Source of the DNA: Pseudomonas sp. Bout1
Lineage (GTDB): Bacteria; Pseudomonadota; Gammaproteobacteria; Pseudomonadales; Pseudomonadaceae
Length of the DNA stretch: 64,000 nucleotides
Assembly: GCF_034314165.1 (NCBI RefSeq)
Contig: NZ_JAVIWK010000001.1
Coordinates: 5,099,001-5,163,000, forward strand
Direction: 5' to 3'
The notes below the pieces were generated by a model. It saw nothing but the letters and a program-made list of their open reading frames with translations. It was not told the origin of the DNA and made no database searches. Position numbers and translations under genes: made by a program. Within the stretch, counting starts at the first letter, position 1. Each line of letters begins with the position of its first letter. This document shows positions 8,684 through 17,846 of this stretch, piece by piece.

Positions 8684-8740
8684 GACCGCCCCGATTTTGA
8701 AAAAGATGGTTGGATGAATGCCGGGGCAGCATACGCCGGA

Positions 8741-9400
8741 TCACGTCCGGCTTAAATCACTCTGCATGTCGCCCAACAGGATCGGCATCTGCTCGCCAAA
8801 CAGGTGCGGGTAACATTTCTGAATGTGGGCGAAGAAGAATTCCTCGGGCACTTCGGCAAATTGCCCATGGTCGACCACGTACTCCATGGAGCGCTGGCCC
8901 TTGCGGTTGAAGGCATGGAAAACGCTGTCGTGGATGCCGTCGAAATCCAGCGGCGGCACGTCGAACAGTTCGCATAGTTGCTGGTTGAACGCGGGCGTGG
9001 CTTTGACCCAGCGCCCATCCAGATACAACTCGGTGTAGCCATGCATGGCGAATACGTCGCTTCTGAGCAGCTCGATCAAACGTGGCGTCGACAGGTGGTT
9101 GCGCACGTCGGCCAGGCCGATGCGTGCCGGGATGCCACAGTGCCTTGCGCACGCCGCCAACAACGTCGCCTTGGGCACGCAATAACTCTCGCCAGCGGCC
9201 AGGGCGAAGCTGGCGTTGAGGGTTTGCGGGTCGCGGCTGAACGTATAGGGGTTGTAGCGCACCGCCTCGCGCACGGCGTAGTAAAGACTGACTGCCTGGT
9301 CACGGGGGGCGGCACTCGAACCGCGATGTTTTTCGGCGAACTCCACCACCGCAGGGTGGTCACTATCGATGAAGCGGCCGGGATTCAAGTACGCATTCAT
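8741..9400 (-). CDS. Transglutaminase-like cysteine protein
   Basis: 219 residues from the ATG at 9400; an in-frame TTG at 9421 has no better ribosome site. The papain-like transglutaminase core is visible: the Cys region SYCVPKATLLAACARHCGIP and the His region MHGYTELYLDGRWVKATPAFN. The third catalytic residue is normally an Asp a few residues after the tryptophan; here that place reads KATPAFN with no Asp, so Asn or another polar residue would have to stand in. Such proteins include peptidases and cross-linking enzymes. It is divergent from fadE. Confidence 0.75.
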   Translation of the reverse strand: MNAYLNPGRFIDSDHPAVVEFAEKHRGSSAAPRDQAVSLYYAVREAVRYNPYTFSRDPQTLNASFALAAGESYCVPKATLLAACARHCGIPARIGLADVRNHLSTPRLIELLRSDVFAMHGYTELYLDGRWVKATPAFNQQLCELFDVPPLDFDGIHDSVFHAFNRKGQRSMEYVVDHGQFAEVPEEFFFAHIQKCYPHLFGEQMPILLGDMQSDLSRT

Positions 9401-9488
9401 GAGGCAGATCTCAGGTAGCAAGCCTTGAATCTAACCACAGGCCTGCTACCGGCGATAACGACGATTCGGCCAAATGTCGGCGCTTTGC

Positions 9489-9501
9489 GGTGATGTTCAC
9501 C
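9489..9501. promoter_or_regulatory. Small palindrome between the transglutaminase and fadE genes
   Basis: GGTGA-TGT-TCACC is a perfect 5-3-5 palindrome in the 193-base divergent region, about 93 bases before fadE. It could be an operator. I see no match to the PsrA-type sites known to control fad genes in Pseudomonas. Confidence 0.25.
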
Positions 9502-9593
9502 GGCACACCACGTAACACCCTCGTCACCGCGCTTTTTCGGATGCCGACTAAGCTCAGAGGTGATTTCGCACCTGGTTTCACGGAGGATTGAAT

Positions 9594-12041
9594 ATGCTGT
9601 TGTTGTGGATACTGGTTCTGGTGGTGGGCATTGCCTACCTGGCCCACCGGCGCATCGCGCCCTTGCCCGCCATCGGCGTGGTCGCCGTGTACCTGCTGGC
9701 GATGGGTGCCTTCAGCCACGCACCCGGCTGGTTACTGCTGATCTTCTGGGTGCTGGTCGCCGTGGTGGCCGCCCCGCTGCTGCTGCCGGACCTGCGCCGC
9801 AAGTACTTCACCGCGCCGCTGTTCAACTGGTTCCAGAAAGTCCTGCCGCCGATGTCCGAGACCGAGCGCGACGCCATCGATGCCGGCACCGTGTGGTGGG
9901 ACGGCGAGCTGTTCAGCGGCCGCCCCGATTGGGACAAGTTGCTGGCCTACCCCAAGGCGCAACTGACCGAAGAAGAACAAGCCTTCATCGACGGCCCCAC
10001 CGAAGAACTGTGCGCCATGGTCACCGACTGGGAAATCGGCCAGGCCATGGACCTGCCGCCTGCCGCCTGGGAACACATCAAGCAGCATGGCTTTTTTGCC
10101 CTGATCATCCCCAAGGAATTCGGCGGCAAGGGTTTCTCCGCCTACGCCCACTCCCAGGTCGCGATGAAACTGGCAACCCGCAGCGGCGACCTCGCCTCCA
10201 CGGTCATGGTGCCCAACTCACTGGGCCCCGCCGAATTGCTGCTGCACTACGGCACCGACGAACAACGCAACCATTACCTGCCACGCCTGGCCCGTGGCGA
10301 CGACATCCCGTGTTTTGCCCTGACCGGCCCGCTGGCCGGCTCCGATGCCGGTTCCATGCCCGACACCGGGGTGATCTGCAAAGGCGAATGGGAAGGCAAG
10401 GAAACTCTGGGCCTGCGCCTGAACTGGGAAAAGCGCTACATCACCCTCGGCCCGGTGGCGACCTTGCTCGGCCTGGCCTTCAAGGCCCATGACCCGGACC
10501 ACCTGCTGGGCGACGTAGAAGACCTGGGCATCAGCCTCGCGCTGATTCCCACCGACACCCCGGGCGTTGACATTGGCCGTCGTCACCTGCCACTGGGCGC
10601 CGCGTTCATGAATGGGCCCAACTCCGGCAAGGACGTGTTCATTCCCCTGGAGTTCCTGATCGGTGGCCAGGAAATGCTCGGCAAAGGCTGGATGATGCTG
10701 ATGAACTGCCTGTCGGTAGGCCGTTCGATTTCCCTGCCAGCGGTCGGCACCGGTGCGGCCAAGTTCACCAGCCTGGTAACTGGCCAATATGCCCAGGTGC
10801 GCGAGCAGTTCAACGTACCGCTGGCGGCGTTTGAAGGTATCCAGGAAGCCCTGGCGCGCATCGGCGGCAACGCGTGGCTAATGGACAGCGCGCGGATGCT
10901 CACCGCCAACGCCGTCGACCTGGGGGAAAAGCCTTCGGTGCTGTCGGCGATCCTCAAGTACCACCTGACCGAACGCGGCCGCGAGTGCATCAGCCATGCC
11001 ATGGACGTGCACGGCGGCAAGGGCATCATCATGGGCCCCAACAACTATTTGGGCCGTAGCTGGCAAGGCGCGCCTATCTTCATCACCGTGGAAGGCGCGA
11101 ATATCCTCTCGCGCAACCTGATGATCTTCGGCCAGGGTGCGATTCGCTGCCATCCGTTTGTACTCAAGGAGATGGCCCTGGCTGGCCGTGATGACCACGA
11201 CCAGGCGCTGAAGGAATTCGACGGCCTGCTGTTGCAACACATCGGTTTTGCCGTGAGCAATGCCGCCAGCACCCTGGTGTTGAACCTCGGTTTTGGTCAT
11301 TTCGAAAAGGCTCCGGGTAACCGCTTGAGCCAGGGCTATTTCCGCGCACTCAACCGTCAGGCCGCGGCATTTGCGATGCTGGCAGACCTGAGCATGATGC
11401 TGCTGGGCGGCGAGTTGAAACGTCGCGAACGCCTGTCGGCGCGCCTCGGTGATGTGTTGAGCCACATGTACCTGGCATCGGCAGCGCTCAAGCGTTATCA
11501 CGACCTGGATTCGCCCGACCATCTGGAACCGCTGTTCGCCTGGGCCATGGAAGAAAGCCTCGGCCATTCCGAGCGTGCACTGGATGAACTGCTGACCAAC
11601 TTCCCGAGCAAGGTGCTGGGCTGCTTGTTGCGAGTGATCGTGTTCCCGTTCGGCCGTCGCCATAAGGGCCCGTCCGATCAGCTGGATGCTGAAGTCGCGG
11701 CCGTACTCGGTCGTGCCAAGGGTGATCCGGCCCTGGAAGCAGTGCTGGCTGGCTGCTACCGCCCGCAATCGGCCGATGACCCGGTGGGCGCGCTGCAACA
11801 TGCCTACGATCTCTTGGCCGCCAGCCATCCGTTGCAGAAAAAACTCCACGAAGGCCTCAAGAGCGGCCAGGTCAAACCTGCCGCAGGCGAACACGCCATC
11901 GACGCCGCGCTGCATGCCGGCGTGCTGCAACCGGCCGAGGCGCAGACCCTGCGTGACGCCGAAGCGGCGCGGCGCAAGGTGATCGACGTGGATGATTTCA
12001 GCAAGGAAGAACTGAGCCAGGCCGAGGGGAAAGTCCGCTGA
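9594..12041 (+). CDS. fadE: Long-chain acyl-CoA dehydrogenase FadE
   Basis: 815 residues from the ATG at 9594, preceded by GGAGGA at six bases; E. coli FadE is 814 residues long. Two N-terminal hydrophobic segments (residues ~1-60) anchor it to the inner membrane. The acyl-CoA dehydrogenase core follows, with CFALTGPLAGSDAGS and the conserved VHGGKGIIMGP, and then the long helical C-terminal domain found only in FadE-type enzymes. It catalyses the first, FAD-dependent step of beta-oxidation, passing electrons to ETF. A hairpin terminator follows within 20 bases. Confidence 0.96.
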   Translation: MLLLWILVLVVGIAYLAHRRIAPLPAIGVVAVYLLAMGAFSHAPGWLLLIFWVLVAVVAAPLLLPDLRRKYFTAPLFNWFQKVLPPMSETERDAIDAGTVWWDGELFSGRPDWDKLLAYPKAQLTEEEQAFIDGPTEELCAMVTDWEIGQAMDLPPAAWEHIKQHGFFALIIPKEFGGKGFSAYAHSQVAMKLATRSGDLASTVMVPNSLGPAELLLHYGTDEQRNHYLPRLARGDDIPCFALTGPLAGSDAGSMPDTGVICKGEWEGKETLGLRLNWEKRYITLGPVATLLGLAFKAHDPDHLLGDVEDLGISLALIPTDTPGVDIGRRHLPLGAAFMNGPNSGKDVFIPLEFLIGGQEMLGKGWMMLMNCLSVGRSISLPAVGTGAAKFTSLVTGQYAQVREQFNVPLAAFEGIQEALARIGGNAWLMDSARMLTANAVDLGEKPSVLSAILKYHLTERGRECISHAMDVHGGKGIIMGPNNYLGRSWQGAPIFITVEGANILSRNLMIFGQGAIRCHPFVLKEMALAGRDDHDQALKEFDGLLLQHIGFAVSNAASTLVLNLGFGHFEKAPGNRLSQGYFRALNRQAAAFAMLADLSMMLLGGELKRRERLSARLGDVLSHMYLASAALKRYHDLDSPDHLEPLFAWAMEESLGHSERALDELLTNFPSKVLGCLLRVIVFPFGRRHKGPSDQLDAEVAAVLGRAKGDPALEAVLAGCYRPQSADDPVGALQHAYDLLAASHPLQKKLHEGLKSGQVKPAAGEHAIDAALHAGVLQPAEAQTLRDAEAARRKVIDVDDFSKEELSQAEGKVR

Positions 12042-12056
12042 TCCCAGCGGTCATAT

Positions 12057-12096
12057 AAAAACGGGCGCTTGAGCTATATACTCTCGCGCCCGTTTT
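12057..12096 (+). terminator. Intrinsic terminator after fadE
   Basis: AAAACGGGCGC (to 12068) pairs with GCGCCCGTTTT (12086-12096) around a 17-base loop, and the right arm ends in a T-run. It separates fadE from the next gene, whose ribosome site begins only a few bases later. Confidence 0.75.
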
Positions 12097-12115
12097 GCTC
12101 TTGAGGACTTATCTC

Positions 12116-12523
12116 GTGTCCAATGTCGTTGCCGATCATCTCGTCTTGCTCGACCACCTGCGCAGCATCCTGGTAGCCGTCGGCGAAGCCGAACAGGTTC
12201 CCGAGGAAAGCCACCTTCTGTTCCTGGAGCGCTTCGATGAACTGCGCGCCCTGCTGCCGATCGACCCGATCGAAAGCCAGTACCTGGGCCAGGACATGAT
12301 GAGCCAGGTCATCCTGCGCTACCCGCAGATTGCTCACCTGGTACCGCGCGACCTGCTGTGGTTCTTCGGTGGCGACTGCCTGCATTTCATGCCCGATGAC
12401 GAACTGGACCTGTATCAGGCCTTGGAAGAACGTCGCTTCGAAGCTGAACAGAACGACGAACCGTTCGACTGGAACCAGGAAAAGCAGCTGTTGGCCATGT
12501 CCAACGACCAGCCAAAGCACTGA
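12116..12523 (+). CDS. Small conserved acidic protein (PA2817-like)
   Basis: 135 residues from a GTG at 12116 with GAGG nine bases upstream. It is soluble, acidic and rich in leucine, with no signal peptide or membrane helix. Fragments such as YLGQDMMSQVILRYPQIAHLVPRDLLWFFGG look like a conserved helical fold of unknown function. From memory, P. aeruginosa PA2817 sits at the same place downstream of the FadE homologue PA2815, so I take this as its counterpart. Nothing in the protein indicates a reaction; the position suggests only a loose link to fatty-acid oxidation. Confidence 0.7.
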   Translation: MSNVVADHLVLLDHLRSILVAVGEAEQVPEESHLLFLERFDELRALLPIDPIESQYLGQDMMSQVILRYPQIAHLVPRDLLWFFGGDCLHFMPDDELDLYQALEERRFEAEQNDEPFDWNQEKQLLAMSNDQPKH

Positions 12524-12547
12524 TCTGTAATGTGCTGAGGGGCTTAC

Positions 12548-12683
12548 TGTGGTGAGCGGGCTTGCCCCGCGCTGGGCTGCAAAGCAGTCCCCCATCAAGA
12601 TCACATCATTCTTTTAGACAGATCGAGGCGGCAGGCTTTAGGGCCGCTTCGCAGCCCAGCGCGGGGCAAGCCCGCTCACCACA
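12548..12683. repeat. REPIN with 33-bp arms
   Basis: Left arm 12548-12580 (TGTGGTGAGCGGGCTTGCCC onward) and right arm 12651-12683 are perfect 33-base inverted copies around a 70-base insert. The GTGAGCGGGCTTGCCC core is that of a REP family described in P. fluorescens. It lies between convergent genes, the usual place for REPINs. Confidence 0.9.
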
Positions 12684-12717
12684 AAAACCGCCTCATCACA
12701 AAAAGCCTCCTCGGCAC

Positions 12718-13650
12718 CTATCGTTTATGCAGCGTCGGCTCTTTAGCCATGCACTCCACCAGGTAATCAATAAACACCCGCAGCTTCGGCGGCAGATACC
12801 GGGTGGGTGAATGCAGCAACCACGCATCCCCGTGGTACGACGCAATAAAATCCCACCCCGGCAACACCTGCACCACCTCCCCCGCTTCCAGCGCATGGCG
12901 CGCCGTGAAATACGGCAAGCTGCCAACCCCCACATGCTGCAACACCGCATCCAGCCGCACCCCGGTGTGATTGGCCGCGTACCGTCCACGCACGCCGACC
13001 GTCACCGCCTTGCTGCCCTGGCGAAACTTCCAGCGCGCATCCCCCGGCGTCTCGCCCAGGTAGATGCAACTGTGCTCCAGCAAATCATGGGGGTGCTGCG
13101 GTGTACCGTGCTGCGCCAGGTATTGCGGCGTGGCGCAGATCAAGTGTTCGATGGGCAACAATTGGCGCCCCACCAACCCCGGCGGCGGGCTGTCGGTGAT
13201 GCGGATGCTCAGGTCGACATTGTCATCAATCAGGTCCACGTGCCGGTCCTCCAGGATCAACTGCACATCGACCTTGGGGTAACGCCGCAGAAACTCCGGC
13301 ATATGCGGATGCACCACAAAACGCCCCACTGCCTTGGGCACGCTGACCCGCACCAGCCCTTCGGCCTCGTGGGTGTACTGCCCGCTGATTTCCATCACCG
13401 AACGCGCCGCGCTGACCATTTCCTGGCAACGCTTGAACACCTCTTCGCCGCCTTCGCTCAGGCGCAGCTTGCGCGTGGTGCGTTGCAGCAGGCGAGTGGC
13501 CAGGGCTTTTTCAAGGCGCGAGATGCTGCGGCTCACGGATGACGGCGATGCGCCCAGCTGCCGTGCGGCTTCAGAGAAGCTGCCAGTTTCCACCACCTTG
13601 ACGAAAATCGCCATTTCGCCCAGCAACGGCAAAGGAAGATTGATGCTCAT
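12718..13650 (-). CDS. LysR-family transcriptional regulator
   Basis: 310 residues from the ATG at 13650; an ATG five codons earlier is also possible. The winged helix-turn-helix at residues ~8-65 contains GSFSEAARQLGASPSSVSR and LEKALATRLLQRTTRKL. The C-terminal ~220 residues form the periplasmic-binding-like effector domain. This subgroup often regulates a divergent gene, here the AlaX-type gene starting 88 bases away. Targets and effector are not readable from sequence. Confidence 0.9.
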   Translation of the reverse strand: MSINLPLPLLGEMAIFVKVVETGSFSEAARQLGASPSSVSRSISRLEKALATRLLQRTTRKLRLSEGGEEVFKRCQEMVSAARSVMEISGQYTHEAEGLVRVSVPKAVGRFVVHPHMPEFLRRYPKVDVQLILEDRHVDLIDDNVDLSIRITDSPPPGLVGRQLLPIEHLICATPQYLAQHGTPQHPHDLLEHSCIYLGETPGDARWKFRQGSKAVTVGVRGRYAANHTGVRLDAVLQHVGVGSLPYFTARHALEAGEVVQVLPGWDFIASYHGDAWLLHSPTRYLPPKLRVFIDYLVECMAKEPTLHKR

Positions 13651-13738
13651 GACGCACAAGTCCATTGAGATTTGAATGGATTATCACCCATTGGCGCACT
13701 TCTTATACTGCCCGATAGAAACCCTGATGCGGATGTAA

Positions 13739-14368
13739 ATGATGACCCAGCGCCTGTTTTTTACCCATGACCACCTGAATGCCGAACTTGAAGTGCTGGG
13801 ATGCACGCCTCATGAGAACCAATTTGCAGTGATCCTGCTGTCAACCATCTTCCATCCCCAAGGCGGCGGCCAGCCATCCGACACCGGCTGGCTGGGCGAA
13901 AGCCACGTGCTGAAGGTGGTGCAGGAAGGCGATCACGTCGTGCATTACGTCGACCGCCCCGTGGCGCCCGGCGCGATACAGGCACGCGTCGATGACGAGC
14001 GCCGCAGCCTGCACACGCGCCTGCATTCGGCCGGACACCTGATCGGCAATGCCGGCGAAACCCTGGGCTGGATGCCGATCAAAGCCCATCACTGGCCGGG
14101 CGAAGGCAAGATCACCTTTATTCGCGGCACTTCGGCCCAAACCATGGATGCCGAGGCGATTCAGCAGCAAGTCGACCAATGGATCGCGGCCAATCTGCCA
14201 CGCCATATGGCACTGCAGGACGGCACGCGGGAAGTAGGCTTTGGCGACCTGCCGGCCTATGCCTGCGGCGGGACGCATGTGCAGGCGTTGGCAGAGGTGG
14301 GCCAAGTGAAGATCCTGGCCCTCTCAGAGAAAAAAGGCGCCTTGTCGGTGCGCTACAGCCTGGACTGA
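13739..14368 (+). CDS. Alanyl-tRNA editing protein (AlaX type)
   Basis: 209 residues matching the free-standing editing domain of alanyl-tRNA synthetase. Zinc ligands are visible in LHTRLHSAGHLIG (HxxxH) and in the C-terminal CGGTH; HPQGGGQPSDTG is the conserved substrate-side motif. Such proteins hydrolyse Ser- or Gly-tRNA(Ala) in trans. It starts at the first of two consecutive ATG codons (13739 or 13742). It is divergent from a LysR gene and its stop is directly adjacent to the end of phoD on the other strand. Confidence 0.88.
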   Translation: MMTQRLFFTHDHLNAELEVLGCTPHENQFAVILLSTIFHPQGGGQPSDTGWLGESHVLKVVQEGDHVVHYVDRPVAPGAIQARVDDERRSLHTRLHSAGHLIGNAGETLGWMPIKAHHWPGEGKITFIRGTSAQTMDAEAIQQQVDQWIAANLPRHMALQDGTREVGFGDLPAYACGGTHVQALAEVGQVKILALSEKKGALSVRYSLD

Positions 14369-15940
14369 CTAAACCGCAATCGCCCCCGCCCTGCCCGGCT
14401 CCACCACAAACGACTTGAGGGTCGAGACGCTGGCATTCGGGTCCCGTGGATCGGAAATCACCCTGAAGTTTGTCAGCATGCTCTTCTCCTCAAGCGCCAC
14501 TGAGACATAGCCGCGCTGGCGGCTGTCGAAAAACTTCACATGGGGGTTGAGCGGCAGTATCGAGTTGAAGGCGTCAAACGGTGGCCCGTCGGAGGTCACC
14601 GAGGTGCCGACAAACTCGGTGGCAATCACCCTGGACTGCGGGTCATTGGCGTCGGCATGCAGGTCGGTGGTCCAGAACGAATGAATATCACCGCCCCAGA
14701 ACACCGGGTTGCTCAAGCGCCTGCGCTCGATAGACGCCAGTACCCGCTCACGCGTCGCCATGTAGCCGTCCCAACCATCGGTCCAACGACCCAACGCCTG
14801 ACTTTGCGGGTTGCGCTGGGTAAGCGGCGCCACCAGCAAATCCTGGGCGATCACGTTCCACTGTGCCGTAGAGTGCGCAAAGCTCTTGTCCAGCCACGCT
14901 TCCTGCTCCCAGCCAAGCATGGTGCGCTGGGGATTGCGCAGATCAACGCAGCTGTCATCGGCAACATGTCCCTTATGACTGCCGTTGGCCGTAATACACG
15001 GCTGCTCGGAGCGATACTCTCGACCGTCCAACACGTGAAAACGCGCCAACCGGCCGTAGTCCAGCTGCCGATAGATACGCATGTCGGGCCCACGGGGCAA
15101 GCTACTGGCCCGTAACGGCATATGCTCATAAAACGCCTGGTACGCCGCCGCGCGACGCTTGAGAAACGCCGCTACCGGAACATGGGCATCCTGGGACCAC
15201 TGGTTGGCGTAGTCGTTTTGCACTTCATGATCATCCCAAGTCGCCACACTGGGCGCGGCCGCGTGTAACGCCTGCAAATCCGGATCGGTCTTGTACAGGG
15301 CATAGCGGTTGCGATACCCGGCAAGGTCCGAGGCCTCGCCACTGCCGTGGGGGCGAATAATCTTGCTCGAGCCCTCGGCGTAGGAATATTCATAAATGTA
15401 ATCGCCGAGGAAAAACACCATATCCGGTTGCTCTGCGGCCAAATGGCGGTAGGCGCTGAAGTAGCCTTGCTCCCAATGGGAACAGGAGACAAACCCCAGC
15501 CTGGCTGACGCCATGGCATGTGCCGCCGGTGCGGTGCGCGACTGCCCCACCGGGCTTTGTGCACCAAGCCCTTCAAACTGATACCAGTACGGTCGACCCG
15601 CTTCCAGCCCGGCGACTTCCACATGCACTGAATGGGCAAAACGCTCGTTGGCGATTACCTCGCCCTGGCGTACCACGCGTGTCATCGCCGCATCGCTGGC
15701 CACCTTCCAACGTACCGGCACCGCCCGGCTCAAGCCGCCGCTACCGTCGGCCGCATTGAACAACGGCGCAAGGCGCGTCCAGATCACGAACCCATCCGGC
15801 AAGGGGTCACCTGAAGCCACGCCCAGGGTAAAGGGATAGTCGACACCGGCACTGCGGGCGAACGGGCTCAGGATCGAAAACGCGGTGGCAACCGCCAACC
15901 CGCTCAGTATTCGACGGCGGTCGTGATTCACGCTCATCAA
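14369..15940 (-). CDS. phoD: Tat-exported alkaline phosphatase D (PhoD family)
   Basis: 523 residues. The N-terminus is a twin-arginine signal (DRRRILSG, then a hydrophobic run to about residue 31). A PhoD N-terminal domain follows (FTLGVASGDPLPDGFVIWTR), then the metallophosphoesterase core with VFFLGDYIYEY, TWDDHEVQND and GGDIHSFW, whose Asp, His and Glu bind Fe/Ca in studied PhoD enzymes. PhoD hydrolyses phosphomonoesters and diesters in the periplasm or outside the cell. Its start overlaps the acetyltransferase stop by four bases, so the two are co-transcribed. Confidence 0.92.
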   Translation of the reverse strand: MMSVNHDRRRILSGLAVATAFSILSPFARSAGVDYPFTLGVASGDPLPDGFVIWTRLAPLFNAADGSGGLSRAVPVRWKVASDAAMTRVVRQGEVIANERFAHSVHVEVAGLEAGRPYWYQFEGLGAQSPVGQSRTAPAAHAMASARLGFVSCSHWEQGYFSAYRHLAAEQPDMVFFLGDYIYEYSYAEGSSKIIRPHGSGEASDLAGYRNRYALYKTDPDLQALHAAAPSVATWDDHEVQNDYANQWSQDAHVPVAAFLKRRAAAYQAFYEHMPLRASSLPRGPDMRIYRQLDYGRLARFHVLDGREYRSEQPCITANGSHKGHVADDSCVDLRNPQRTMLGWEQEAWLDKSFAHSTAQWNVIAQDLLVAPLTQRNPQSQALGRWTDGWDGYMATRERVLASIERRRLSNPVFWGGDIHSFWTTDLHADANDPQSRVIATEFVGTSVTSDGPPFDAFNSILPLNPHVKFFDSRQRGYVSVALEEKSMLTNFRVISDPRDPNASVSTLKSFVVEPGRAGAIAV

Positions 15941-16488
15941 CCGCGCTCCTTCCAGTCTTCCCGCACCTGCCCGAACACCAGCATGTCTTCATGCACCCCG
16001 TTCTTCAGAAACGCGCCGCGCATGCAGCCTTCGTAACGCAGGCCGATTTTCTGCATGACCCGCGCCGACTCCTTGTTGCGGCTGAAGCACTGACTACCGA
16101 CACGATGCAGTTCCAGTTGTGCAAAACCAAAGTCCATCACTGCGGTGGCCGCTTCGGCTGCATACCCCAGATTGCGACAGTGCGCCGCCACCCAACCGCC
16201 CAGATGCCCGTAGTGATGGGCCGAAGAAACTCTGAGGCTGACAATGCCGATCAGCTCATCCGTGTCACGCAGATGCATGCCGAGGTTCAACAGACCAGTG
16301 CGGTATTTTTCTTCCAAGCCCTCAATAAACGTCAGTGCCGTTTCCAACGTGTAAGGCGACGGAATCGCTGCGGTGTTATCGGCAATCAGCGGCCCGTTGG
16401 CGAGCGTGCAAAGCGTCTCGGCCTGATCCTTTTGCAGCGCCCTCAACAGCAAACGCGGGGTAGATAAATTCGGCAGTGCAGTGCTCAT
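15937..16488 (-). CDS. GNAT acetyltransferase (RimJ/RimL type)
   Basis: 183 residues from the ATG at 16488; a GTG at 16530 is less likely, and neither start has a clear ribosome site. TPRLLLRAL at the start and LGYAAEAATAVMDFGFAQLE (the acetyl-CoA site) with HRVGSQCFSRNKESARVM are typical of RimJ/RimL-like N-acetyltransferases, which modify ribosomal proteins, amino acids or antibiotics. It is the first gene of a coupled pair with phoD. A weak Pho-box-like sequence lies 46 bases upstream. Confidence 0.85.
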   Translation of the reverse strand: MSTALPNLSTPRLLLRALQKDQAETLCTLANGPLIADNTAAIPSPYTLETALTFIEGLEEKYRTGLLNLGMHLRDTDELIGIVSLRVSSAHHYGHLGGWVAAHCRNLGYAAEAATAVMDFGFAQLELHRVGSQCFSRNKESARVMQKIGLRYEGCMRGAFLKNGVHEDMLVFGQVREDWKERG

Positions 16489-16533
16489 GCGGGGAGACTC
16501 GCGAAATAAATTCTCCAAGAATGTACGCACACC

Positions 16534-16551
16534 GTGTCAGTTTCATTACGT
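16534..16551 (-). promoter_or_regulatory. Weak Pho-box-like sequence before the acetyltransferase-phoD operon
   Basis: On the minus strand it reads ACGTAAT-GAAA-CTGACAC, matching the two seven-base PhoB half-sites (CTGTCAT) at 4 and 5 positions with the right four-base AT-rich spacer. TACATT, a plausible -10 element, follows 8 bases later (16520-16525). The match is weak, but the place is right for phosphate control of phoD. Confidence 0.3.
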
Positions 16552-16677
16552 AGCAAAATAGACCGGGCAGTCGTCTGTAAGACCCGTCCTAGAGCCTTAA
16601 AACCTTAAATTAAAGTTAACCATTCGGTCATTTTTGGTTGCTAGCGTGTCGCCCCTAATCAACTGCGGGGTAGCGGA

Positions 16678-17085
16678 ATGAGAACTTGGGATGAACCCAA
16701 AAAGCGCAAGGCACACATCGAACTGATCCCGATGATCGACGTGATGATGTTCCTGTTGGTATTTTTTGTACTGGTGAGTTTGAACGTGATTCCGGCCCTG
16801 GGCATGAAGACTCAACTGCCGAGCGCCAGCAGTTCACAGCAGCTCAAGCCGCAGAATAAATTCATCCTGACCCTGGGCCTGGAAGGCCAGTTGCAACTCG
16901 ATGGCAAGGACCTGGCGGTCGACGCGTTGGTGCCTGCACTCAAGGCCGCCGAGAAGCCCGACACCAAGTCGACGATCATCGTCAACAGCGACAAAGGCGT
17001 GGAAGTATCGCGCCTGGTCGAGGTGATGGACACCCTGCGCATGGGTGGCTTTACCTCCGTCTCCATCGCCACGAAAAAGTCCTGA
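16678..17085 (+). CDS. exbD: ExbD-type energy-coupling protein
   Basis: 135 residues, normal ExbD/TolR size. One transmembrane helix at about residues 18-42 carries the essential aspartate in IPMIDVMMFLLVFFVL. The periplasmic domain ends in VMDTLRMGGFTSVSIATKK, typical of ExbD. With ExbB it forms the proton channel that energises TonB. It is the first gene of an operon ordered exbD-tonB-receptor-exbB, two bases before tonB; most operons keep exbB and exbD together, so the split is unusual. Confidence 0.9.
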   Translation: MRTWDEPKKRKAHIELIPMIDVMMFLLVFFVLVSLNVIPALGMKTQLPSASSSQQLKPQNKFILTLGLEGQLQLDGKDLAVDALVPALKAAEKPDTKSTIIVNSDKGVEVSRLVEVMDTLRMGGFTSVSIATKKS

Positions 17086-17087
17086 TC

Positions 17088-17822
17088 ATGTATGCCTTGT
17101 TTCGTGCGCGTCGGCTGCTGGGCAGTGTCCCGGCCCTGATCGCCCTGGTGCTGATTGCACTGGGTATCCAGTCCCAACCCTTGAAGATCCAGCCTACGTA
17201 CGACGAGTCGGCGGTTGAACTCGCGTTGGTCGAGCCCGAGCCGGAAGTGGTGCCAGAACCGGCGGTGGAGCAAGAGCCGCCACCGCCGGTGATCGAGGAC
17301 GAAGAGGCCGAGCCGGCCCCACCACCGCCTCCACCCAAGCCCGTGCCCAAGCCATTGCCAAAACCTGAGCCCAAGCCAAAACCCGTGCCCAAGCCGGTGG
17401 CCACTAAGCCAACGCCAACGCCTGCGCCAGCCCCGGTCGCCGCCAAGCCGATGCAGGCCGTTGCCGCACCCACGCCGGCACCCGCCGCCCCGCCCGCGCC
17501 GTCGAAAGTCGACGGCCAGGCCCTGGAAGGCGGCTACCTCAAGGGTTTGCGCAACGAGTTGGACACGTACAAGCAATACCCCACCGGGCGCCAGGCGTCC
17601 CTCGAACGTCCCAGTGGCGAGGTGGTGGTTTGGTTAATGGTGGACCGCCAAGGCCGCGTCCTCGACTCCGGGATCCAGACCCCGGGGCCGAGCATGCTGC
17701 TCAACCGGGCCGCCACCAACAGCCTGCGCCGTATCAAGCAGGTGAAACCGTTCCCCGAACAAGCCTTCGGCGGACGTAACGAGCAGCGCTTCACCGCCAC
17801 CTTCAACTACAGCGTGCAATAA
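17088..17822 (+). CDS. tonB: TonB energy transducer
   Basis: 244 residues. The N-terminal membrane anchor is around LLGSVPALIALVLIALGIQ. Residues ~40-125 are a Pro/Glu and then Pro/Lys-rich spacer with PKPVPKPLPKPEPKPKPVP, which spans the periplasm. The C-terminal ~85 residues are the TonB domain (GEVVVWLMVDRQGRVLDSGI, NSLRRIKQVKPFPEQ). It touches the TonB box of outer-membrane receptors and passes proton-motive energy to them. Lying between exbD and a receptor gene, it is probably dedicated to that receptor. Confidence 0.92.
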   Translation: MYALFRARRLLGSVPALIALVLIALGIQSQPLKIQPTYDESAVELALVEPEPEVVPEPAVEQEPPPPVIEDEEAEPAPPPPPPKPVPKPLPKPEPKPKPVPKPVATKPTPTPAPAPVAAKPMQAVAAPTPAPAAPPAPSKVDGQALEGGYLKGLRNELDTYKQYPTGRQASLERPSGEVVVWLMVDRQGRVLDSGIQTPGPSMLLNRAATNSLRRIKQVKPFPEQAFGGRNEQRFTATFNYSVQ

Positions 17823-17846
17823 GCACCTAACACCGGGACGACACTG

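Noticed and set aside
16552..16677. Fur box upstream of exbD
   Set aside because: The region is AT-rich, but no stretch matches the 19-base Fur consensus convincingly.
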